From Arthrobacter sp. SX1312 (lineage in GTDB: Bacteria > Actinomycetota > Actinomycetes > Actinomycetales > Micrococcaceae): 64,000 bases of DNA. Where the stretch lies: positions 80,091 through 144,090 of the forward strand of contig NZ_PJIM01000002.1 in NCBI RefSeq assembly GCF_002929295.1, given 5' to 3'. Each line of letters opens with the position of its first letter. Within the stretch, counting starts at the first letter, position 1. Made by a program: the position numbers and the translations under genes. Of the stretch, positions 17,420 through 24,700 are shown one piece after another. The notes beneath the pieces are model-generated. The model made no database searches and was not told the origin of the DNA. It saw nothing but the letters and a program-made list of their open reading frames with translations.

Positions 17420-17872
17420 TGAACCAACCTCGTGAAGTGTGCCGTCATCGCGGCTCGAATGCGGGATGTGCCCGGTCGGGATGAAGAGGATCGCCCGCCG
17501 TTGGGCCTGAAAGTGCGTAAAAGGGTTGGGGTGTAACCGTTACGCGTGCATTCGAAGACAGCAGCGGCCTGCTCTGGACGGGACGCCCGGGGAGGAGACT
17601 GCGGCTGCACATGCGAGTGAAAGGGTGTTCACGTGACGAATTATTGCATGTAACAATTGGCTACGCGCAAGTAACAAAGGTCGATAGTCCAGCATGCGGA
17701 CGCCTTGCGCGGAAGACGGAACGCGCGTCGACGCGAGCCGGTCCCTCTGAAATGGCGCAGTATGTCCACGCTCTGGGCCGAACAGGATCGATTCGTCCGA
17801 TTGCAAGCCCCCGGGAGGGCCGATGGCCGAGCACGCCGAGCCGTCACGAGACGAAGCGGCCGGGCGGAAGTC
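17420..17872. other. 453-bp non-coding gap between the winged-helix gene and upp
   Basis: No supported gene. The segment 17510-17690 is noticeably richer in A+T than its surroundings and contains GTAAC motifs at 17533, 17650 and 17671. The right part (17700-17872) is ordinary high-GC sequence downstream of upp. The long distance suggests an extended regulatory region or leader for the winged-helix gene. Confidence 0.5.
17650..17678. promoter_or_regulatory. Direct repeats GTAACAA, 21 bp apart (candidate operator)
   Basis: GTAACAA occurs at 17650-17656 and at 17671-17677, exactly 21 bp (two helical turns) apart. A third copy, GTAACCGTTAC (17533-17543), is an inverted pair. PhoB/OmpR-type regulators bind direct repeats on one DNA face, so these may be sites for the adjacent winged-helix protein. 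Confidence 0.35.
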
Positions 17873-18508
17873 CTAGCCGACGACGCCGTAGAGGCGGTCT
17901 CCGGCGTCGCCGAGACCCGGGACGATGTACGACTTCTCATTGAGCCGCTCGTCGATCGAGGCCAGGACGATCGTGACGTTGCGGCCCTCGAGCTCCTCCT
18001 GCAGCGTGGCGAGTCCCTCGGGCGCGGCGAGCAGGCAGATGCAGGTGATGTCCGCGGCTCCCCGGGCGAAGAGGAACTTGATGGCCTCGCGGAGGGTGCC
18101 TCCCGTGGCGAGCATCGGGTCGAGCACGAACACCTGGCGCCCGGTGAGGTCGTCCGGCAGTCGCTCGGCGTACGTGATGGCCTCGAGGGTCTCCTCGTTG
18201 CGGGCCATGCCGAGGAAGCCCACCTCGGCGGTCGGCACGAGGCGCGTCATGCCCTCGAGCATCCCCAGGCCGGCGCGCAGGATGGGGACCACGAGGGGGG
18301 TGGGCTTCACGAGTCCGACGCCTTCGGTCCTCGTGACGGGCGTCTCGATGGACACGGTCTCCACGCGGACGTCACGCGTGGCCTCGTAGGCCAGCAGGGT
18401 GACGAGCTCCTCGGTGAGGAGCCGGAACACCGGCGACGACGTGTCCTTGTCCCGGAGAACCGTGAGTTTGTGGGCTACCAGGGGGTGGTCGACTACCAGT
18501 ACACGCAT
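17873..18508 (-). CDS. upp: Uracil phosphoribosyltransferase
   Basis: A 211-aa enzyme making UMP from uracil and PRPP in pyrimidine salvage. It begins [20 protein letters not shown] as in the family, has the PRPP-binding [17 protein letters not shown] loop, and ends with the uracil-binding region ([15 protein letters not shown]). The length is normal. ATG 18508 follows a TACTTT box by 6 bases. It is divergent from tadA with only 23 bases between the start codons. Confidence 0.96.
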   Translation of the reverse strand: MRVLVVDHPLVAHKLTVLRDKDTSSPVFRLLTEELVTLLAYEATRDVRVETVSIETPVTRTEGVGLVKPTPLVVPILRAGLGMLEGMTRLVPTAEVGFLGMARNEETLEAITYAERLPDDLTGRQVFVLDPMLATGGTLREAIKFLFARGAADITCICLLAAPEGLATLQEELEGRNVTIVLASIDERLNEKSYIVPGLGDAGDRLYGVVG

Positions 18509-18514
18509 GCCTCA

Positions 18515-18524
18515 AAAGTACCAT
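18515..18524. promoter_or_regulatory. Overlapping divergent -10 boxes of upp and tadA
   Basis: AAAGTACCAT holds TACTTT on the - strand (18520-18515), 6 bases from the upp ATG. It also holds TACCAT on the + strand (18519-18524), 7 bases from the tadA ATG. The two hexamers share the TA at 18519-18520, so polymerase can occupy only one at a time. Both mRNAs would be leaderless. Confidence 0.6.
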
Positions 18525-18531
18525 TGGAGCC

Positions 18532-19026
18532 ATGTCCCCCTCCCTCCTCCCTGTCCTCCCCGAGCACCGGGCGTGGATGGGGCTGGCCCTGGAGGCGGCC
18601 GCACTGACCCGCGCGAGCGCCGACGTGCCGATCGGCGCGGTCGTCGTCGGGCCCGACGGCGAGGTGCTCGGCACGGGCTGGAACCAGCGCGAGGAGCTCG
18701 GGGACCCGACGGCGCACGCCGAGGTGCAGGCCATCCGCGTCGCCTCCGCCCGCCTCGGCGCGTGGCGGCTCGGGGGCTGCACCCTGGTGGTGACGCTCGA
18801 ACCGTGTGCCATGTGCGCCGGCGCCTCCGTCCTGGCGCGCATCCCCCGCGTGGTGTTCGGGGCCTGGGACGAGAAGGCAGGAGCGTCGGGCTCCGTGTTC
18901 GACGTGCTGCGCGAGCGTCGGCTGAACCACTGGACCGAGGTCTTCGCGGGGGTCCGCGAGGACGAGTGCGCCCAGCTGCTCACGGAGTTCTTCGCCGCCC
19001 AGCGGTCCGGCTCCGGCCCGGGGTGA
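18532..19026 (+). CDS. tadA: tRNA adenosine(34) deaminase
   Basis: A 164-aa zinc deaminase converting A34 to inosine in tRNA-Arg(ACG), a tRNA also encoded in this window. The zinc motif is complete: HAEVQA (His and catalytic Glu) and LEPCAMCAGA (the two Cys ligands). The length fits TadA rather than larger deaminases such as RibD or guanine deaminase. ATG 18532 is the start, with GGAG close by and an upstream TACCAT box. It is divergent from upp. Confidence 0.92.
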   Translation: MSPSLLPVLPEHRAWMGLALEAAALTRASADVPIGAVVVGPDGEVLGTGWNQREELGDPTAHAEVQAIRVASARLGAWRLGGCTLVVTLEPCAMCAGASVLARIPRVVFGAWDEKAGASGSVFDVLRERRLNHWTEVFAGVREDECAQLLTEFFAAQRSGSGPG

Positions 19027-19087
19027 TGACCGGGGGCATAGTGCGTAGGCTGAGGAAATCCGCAGCATCCCCCTCGAAGGAGTAGAC

Positions 19088-19576
19088 GTGGCAGATCAGC
19101 AGGACGGCTTGAAAGAAGTACAGGACATCCTCGGCAAGACCGACATCGCGATCCTCACCACCGTGAGCCTCGACGGCCAGCTCGTGAGCAGGCCCCTCGC
19201 GCTCCAGGCGAAGGACTTCGACGGCGACCTCTGGTTCTTCACGGAGGACCCTTCCCCCAAGGCCGACGAGATCCGCGCCAACCCGCAGGTCAACGTCTCG
19301 GCGAGCACCGGCAAGGGGTACGTCTCGATCGCGGGCACGGCGACCCTGACGAAGGACCAGGCGAAGATCGACGAGCTGTGGGGGCCGTCGGTGTCCGCGT
19401 GGTTCGAGAACGGGCGCGAGGATCCCGCCGTCGCCCTCATCCACGTCGACGCCGACACCGCCGAGTACTGGTCCATGGACGCGCCGCGCGTCGTCTCGGC
19501 CGTGAAGATGGTCAAGGGCCTCGTGACGGGCACCAAGCCCGACGTCGGCAAGAACGACGTCGTCGACCTCCCCTAG
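19088..19576 (+). CDS. Pyridoxamine 5'-phosphate oxidase-like (general stress protein 26 family)
   Basis: A 162-aa split-barrel flavin-binding-fold protein. The segments ILTTVSLDGQLVSRPLALQ, DLWFFTEDPSPKADEI, and YVSIAGTATLTKD match general stress protein 26/Pyridox_oxase_2-type proteins, which bind FMN or related cofactors. No specific reaction is established for this group. The GTG start at 19088 has AAGGAG 6 bases upstream. It lies 61 bases after tadA and just before tRNA-Ser(CGA). Confidence 0.88.
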   Translation: MADQQDGLKEVQDILGKTDIAILTTVSLDGQLVSRPLALQAKDFDGDLWFFTEDPSPKADEIRANPQVNVSASTGKGYVSIAGTATLTKDQAKIDELWGPSVSAWFENGREDPAVALIHVDADTAEYWSMDAPRVVSAVKMVKGLVTGTKPDVGKNDVVDLP

Positions 19577-19633
19577 GCCCTCCGCGCGCCCCGTTTTGGG
19601 CCTGGGCGGTGCACCCGGTAACGTAGTGGCGTT

Positions 19634-19723
19634 GGTGACGTGTCCGAGCGGCCGAAGGTGCAACACTCGAAATGTTGTTTGGTGTAAAAGCCAACGTGGG
19701 TTCAAATCCCACCGTCACCGCCA
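19634..19723 (+). tRNA. tRNA-Ser (CGA)
   Basis: A 90-base class II tRNA including encoded CCA. Acceptor GGTGACG pairs with CGTCACC, the anticodon loop CTCGAAA carries CGA, and a long variable arm and T-loop GTTCAAATC are present. It marks the left border of the accessory secretion/toxin region. Confidence 0.96.
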
Positions 19724-19726
19724 CTG

Positions 19727-19771
19727 AGAAGGCCCCGCAGCCCCTGTGAACACAGGGATGCGGGGCCTTCT
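19727..19771 (+). terminator. Strong terminator after tRNA-Ser(CGA)
   Basis: AGAAGGCCCCGCA (19727-19739) pairs with TGCGGGGCCTTCT (19759-19771), enclosing a second hairpin CCCTGTG-AA-CACAGGG. Nothing further is visible in 19772-19899. Confidence 0.88.
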
Positions 19772-19899
19772 GCTTCGGCTGGGAACCGGAGCGCGGGTGC
19801 CGCACAGCAGCCCCGACCTCCCGGTGCTGTCGATGATCACCCGGCAGCGATGCTCTCCCGGCCGTTCCCCGGGAAGCCTGAGCTCCCGGCCCAGAACAA

Positions 19900-20688
19900 C
19901 TAGCGGGTTGTCAGGCGGGTACCTTCGGCCTGATTGCCTGTCTCCCAGTCCTGTCCGAACGAGGACGATCCCGGATCCGCGAAGCATTCGGCCAGTGCCT
20001 CTTCGACGGCCACGACGTCATGAACCAGTCGCAGGGGCATGAAACCCTTGGGACCGCCCATCGGTATCTCCACCGAGTGATCCGCCACCGGCCCGGTACG
20101 CACCAGGACCGCCCAGGATCCTTCGTCGGCGGCGTCGGCGGTGCGATGGCAAATGAAGCCCGGGTGTACCGCACCGGCCACCTCGAACCGCGCGTCCCGC
20201 CGCTCGACGGACAGACGCCCACCCTTCGTGCCGTTCAGGGCATGCAGGGCAGCACCAGCCGCTTTCCGCGCCTCCGCGACGGTGCTCATGCCTCGACCGT
20301 CCACTGTCCAGGCAGCAATCGCGGACACCGGCTTCCCGTTCTTCGCAGCGATCCGCCAGGCGACGCCCAGATGCGTCCCGGCGACGAAGCCTCCTATCCA
20401 GGCGATGCCCGCGGCGCCAGCCACGTCGGTGCGGGCGAAAAGCACCAGACCGACCGCCAGAGCGCCGAGCAGGCACAGCAACGCCAGCCAGGCGTGACGC
20501 ACCCCGAACCTGAACAGACAGAGGCCCAGCAAGACGCCCGCAGCGAGAGCTGCGAACGCGGGCCAGGACGCCTCGAGTTGCCCGAAGACGATCAGCGCGA
20601 CAGTACCGCAGGCAATGACGGCGCCGAGGACGAGGTATCCCAACCCCGATTCACGTTTACGCGCTGGTCGTCTCATATTCCTGTTCAT
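19900..20688 (-). CDS. Membrane protein, paralogue of next gene; candidate Rhs immunity protein
   Basis: A 262-aa protein of no named family that I recognise. About four hydrophobic helices occupy residues 15-130 (YLVLGAVIACGTVALIVFG; WLALLCLLGALAVGLVLFA). A soluble C-terminal domain follows. It shares a fingerprint with the neighbouring gene product: a VAEARKAA/VAEAKQRA helix, DARFEVAGA/HRRFEAWGA, GFICH/GFVVH, and a final VEEAL/AEQAL segment. ATG 20688 has AGGA just upstream; longer frames reach unsupported codons. It is the third gene of the rhs transcript direction, 212 bp after its paralogue. G+C is lower than the genome average. An immunity role is inferred from position only. Confidence 0.7.
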   Translation of the reverse strand: MNRNMRRPARKRESGLGYLVLGAVIACGTVALIVFGQLEASWPAFAALAAGVLLGLCLFRFGVRHAWLALLCLLGALAVGLVLFARTDVAGAAGIAWIGGFVAGTHLGVAWRIAAKNGKPVSAIAAWTVDGRGMSTVAEARKAAGAALHALNGTKGGRLSVERRDARFEVAGAVHPGFICHRTADAADEGSWAVLVRTGPVADHSVEIPMGGPKGFMPLRLVHDVVAVEEALAECFADPGSSSFGQDWETGNQAEGTRLTTR

Positions 20689-20900
20689 CGTTCCTGATTT
20701 ACCGTGCCGACACCTTCTCACCGCGGCTCCGCCCCTGGTCGTATCGGACCAGGACGATGTGTCGGTCGCGTAGATCTTCATGACGTCGCCGTTCGGCCAT
20801 CATTCGAGGGCTGGGGACCGCTGGCTCCGGACTCCAGGCATCGACAGGACCATCGATGCGAACGGGATAGCAATCGGTGCCGGCGTATACGGGCCGTCGC

Positions 20901-21698
20901 CTAGGAGAAACGAAGGTCCTGGGCTTGAGCGCCGCTCTCCCAAGCCCAGCCGGTCAGGTCCTTGGCTCCCTGGGTCTCGAAGAATCCGTTGAGGGCCTGC
21001 TCCGCCACTTCGGTGGGAACTTTCACTCCCTGCGGCACCCTGCCCGTCAGACCATGTGTATCCAGGCGGATCGACACTTCGTCGTTCTGGTGGGGAATAT
21101 GAGTGAGCACTGACAACGTCTCAAGGTCTCGACCGTCCGAAGCGATGTGTACGACAAATCCTTCCGCTGCAGCGCCCCAGGCCTCGAAGCGACGGTGACC
21201 GAGAACGACGACGAACCGACCATCCTCGAGACTCTCCCAGCGCCCCAGTCGGGACAGCGCCCGCTGTTTGGCTTCCGCGACACTGTCGATCGCTTCTCCG
21301 GCCACGACCCATGCGGACGGTGAAGCCTGGTGACGACGGTTGTATCCGAAGAAGGCGAGTTCCTTCCCGATGACGTATCCGATGGCGGACACCGGAACGG
21401 ACAGGAGGGCAAACCCCCGCCAGGGGGCAGGCGCGAGGAGCAACAGAGCCAGTCCAGCAAGAATTACACCGTAGATGAGCCAGGCCGGCCCGCGGATGCC
21501 CGTACGAACACCTACAGCGCCACTGATCAGTAGCCCCGCTCCCACTACTACGATCGCCGGCACGAGCGCCTCGCGCGGCACATAGCCGACCAGCAGAAAC
21601 AACAACAGGACCAGAAGTATCGCGGGAATCAGCAGGCGGAGCCGGAATTCACGTGACTCACCTGAACCACGCAATCGAGCAGATTTACGGTTGTCCAT
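20901..21698 (-). CDS. Membrane protein directly downstream of rhs; candidate immunity protein
   Basis: A 265-aa protein with a basic N-terminus and about four hydrophobic helices (LLIPAILLVLLLFLLVGYV; LIYGVILAGLALLLLA; FALLSVPVSAIGYVIG). Its C-terminal soluble domain is homologous by eye to that of the gene at 19900-20688. No enzyme motif is visible. The start ATG 21698 has GGAG 7 bases upstream and lies only 15 bases past the rhs stop, so the two are co-transcribed and possibly coupled. Immunity genes of polymorphic toxins occupy this position. Its membrane location would fit protection against a membrane-acting toxin tip. G+C is about 55-58%, well below flanking genes. Confidence 0.75.
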   Translation of the reverse strand: MDNRKSARLRGSGESREFRLRLLIPAILLVLLLFLLVGYVPREALVPAIVVVGAGLLISGAVGVRTGIRGPAWLIYGVILAGLALLLLAPAPWRGFALLSVPVSAIGYVIGKELAFFGYNRRHQASPSAWVVAGEAIDSVAEAKQRALSRLGRWESLEDGRFVVVLGHRRFEAWGAAAEGFVVHIASDGRDLETLSVLTHIPHQNDEVSIRLDTHGLTGRVPQGVKVPTEVAEQALNGFFETQGAKDLTGWAWESGAQAQDLRFS

Positions 21699-21713
21699 CA
21701 ATTTCTCCGCGTC

Positions 21714-24700
21714 TCAGTTTCCAGCAACGAAAAACTTGGCAACATCCAGTCCCGATCCCGTTGTCGTTCCATAGAGCGAGGAACGTACCAACGCCATCGA
21801 GTTCGGGCCGCCACTCGCGAGCCCCGACAACGTACTGACATTCGTTCGTGCCGCTTGCTGGAGTGTACTGGATGAGCTGGGTCCGCCAGGTAGGTGGGTG
21901 AGCGCACCGCCGGTGACCCCCGACCACCCTACGTCGGCCCATGTGACTGCTTCCCCGGAGATGAACTTGTCAGTCACGGTACCCGCGATCGCACCACCAC
22001 TTCCAAGCGCAGTGGTTGCTGCCGCAGCCTGAAGTGTAGGCCTGGCGCCTGCGGCAGTGAGCGTATATGCGCCATGACCGCCTGCACGAGCCAGGGTCCC
22101 GCCCGCAGGTCCCGCCAGCCCGCCCACGGCGCCGCTCAAAGTACCGCCGGCTACGGATCCAGCGAAGGACCGCCAGTTATCGACTCTGCCCCCGTTCTTG
22201 ATCAGATGAGTCGCAGCGCCACCAACGGCGCCCGCTGCCCCGTTGACGCCCGCATTGACGGCGACGTAGCTGCCGAGCCTTGAAACCGATGAGGCAGTAG
22301 CAGCGGCAGCCCGCCCGGCAGTCAGCGCCCCGCCTCCAAGCAGCCCGACAGCCCCCATCGCGGCAGATTGTGCCCAGTTGACTTGGCCGGTGGTTGCTTT
22401 CTGGATCACGACGTCGGCGCCGAAGCTGATCAGTCCCATACCGGCGACCTGGCCACCCGGGACGAACATCAGTACCGCTCCGCCGACGATGGCGGCACCG
22501 CCGACGACGTATTCCCAGTTGTCGCCGAGCCAGTCCCCTGCGGCGGCCATGGCCCCGCCGGCAGTGCCGTCGTAGGCCTTGAGTTGGTCGTCGGTGAGGG
22601 GACGAAGGCCGGTGGGGTCGGTGGCGTTCAGCGGGTTGTTGCCGGCGTAGGCGTAGGGGTTGCCGTCCCAGCCCGCACCGAGGACCGGGGCGAGCGGGTC
22701 CGTGGACAGGAAGCCCCTGGTTATGGGGTCGTACGCCCTGGCGCCGAGCCATTCCAGGCCCGCGATGTCCACCCCGCCGTGGCCGGTCAGGCCGACACCC
22801 GCTGGGAGTCCCCCGGCCATCCCGGTCGAGATTCCGGTGGGCATTCCTCCGCGCGTCGGGGTGGGGATGGTGGGGGTGCCGAGGACCGCCCACGGGTCGG
22901 TCTGATCAGTGGGGCGGGCGGCCCGCCACCCCGACGCGATCCACGCGTCCCCGATTCCGGTGACACCACCGGGCAGGGACAGGACCTGTCCGCCACCACC
23001 TGCGGCACCACTGGTGATGCCGGTCAGGGTGGGGATGGGGTTGGCGGTGTCCCACCACAGCTGGGTGCCGTCGATGCCGGCGAGTTCGCCGAGGGCGTCG
23101 ACCCACAGTTCGTGCCGGGAGGTGACCTCGCCGTCGGGGGTCCGCTCACAGGTGCTGTTCAGGTGCCCGGTGGGACCCCACGCGTATTCGGTCCAGGACC
23201 CGTCCGCGCCGATCTGCCGGGTCCGTCGGCCCAGCCCGTCATGGACGAACTCCGTCCGGGACCCCTCCGGGCCCGTGACCGCTTGGAGTTCTCCGGCGGC
23301 GTCGTACTCGAACACCCTCGACCCCGTTGCCGTAACCTCGCGGACCAGGCGTCCGCCGGCGTCGTACTCCCACTCCGATTGCGATGCCGGACCCTCCGGA
23401 CCACCGATCTGAGTGGTGGTGGCGGCAGAAATCAGCTGTCCGGCGGTGTCGTACCCGTACCGGGTGGTCATGCCGGCGCGGGTCAGGGCGGTGATCCGGC
23501 CGTCCTCGTCCCAACCGATCAGCGTCAAATCCGTGCCGCCGGCGGCGTCGGTGCTGTGGGTGCGGGTGTGTTCTGTAAGGCTGCCATCCCGGTAGGTCCA
23601 TGCCTGGATGAGGTCCTCGGCGGTGACCTGGGTGAGGCGCCCGGTGGCGTCGTGGGTGAACACCGCGTCGCCGAGGTGCGGGTTGGTGACGGTGGAAACC
23701 CTGCCTGCGGGGTCGCGGGTGTAGGTGGTGGTGGTGCCGGTAGCGTCGGTGAAGGAGGTCCGGTTCCCGTCGGCGTCATAGCTCCAGGACAGGCCCGCAC
23801 CTCCCCGGGTCCGGCTGGTGAGCAGTCCGCGCCGGTCGAAGCCGAGTTCATGCTCGACGACCAGCCCATCACCGCTTGCCCCGGCCCCGGTGTTCCCGGT
23901 GTGGTCGGTGATGACCACCCGCCGGTTCATGACATCGCGCTCGATCGAAGCCACCAGTCGTCCGTCGACACTGGTGGTGGCCTCCTGGCCGGCGGCGTCG
24001 TACGTCCAGGTGGTGGTGTGACCGTCGGGGTCGGTCTGGGACAGTTGCCTGCCGGCCGGGTCGTAGGTCGCGGTGGTGACCCGACCCAGCGGATCGGTGA
24101 CGGAATCGACCTGATCGGTCTGGGTGTAGGTGCGGGTGGTCACCCCGCCGAGGGGATCGGTGATCCGGATCAGGCGACCGCGGGTGTCGTACTCGAAGCG
24201 TGTCTTTCCGCCGACCCCGTTGGTGGTCGAGACGAGTTCTCCGGCGGTGTTGTAGGCGAAGCGGCGGGTCCCGTACCAGGTGTCCTGGGAGTAGGTGAGC
24301 CGCCCGCACGCGTCGTACCCGTACTGGGCTGTGCCACTGCCCGGGGTGCGGTGCAGGACGAGCCGCCCACACGGATCGTAGGTGAAGGTCTCGACCTCAC
24401 CGGTGGGCAGGGTCCGGGAGGCCACGCGCTGGTCGGCGTCGTAGGTGAGTTCGGTGACCGCCCCGGTCGGGTCGGTGGTCCGCCATGGGCGACCGCAGAC
24501 GTCGTACTCGTACCGGGTGATTGCTCCGGTAGGACTGGTGATGGAGGTGATCTTTCCCGCGACGTCCCGGCCCAGGACCGTCAGCCCGCCCTCGCCGTCG
24601 AGGAGTTCGACCGGATTCCCGGCTGCGTCATAGGTGGTGAGCTCCGTCGTGCCGTCCGCGCCCTGGACTTTCGTGGGGCGCCCGTACTGATCGAAGCTGT

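Noticed and set aside
17420-17872. Riboswitch or small RNA in the long gap before the winged-helix gene
   Set aside because: No known riboswitch pattern or intrinsic terminator is visible; only repeated GTAAC motifs stand out.
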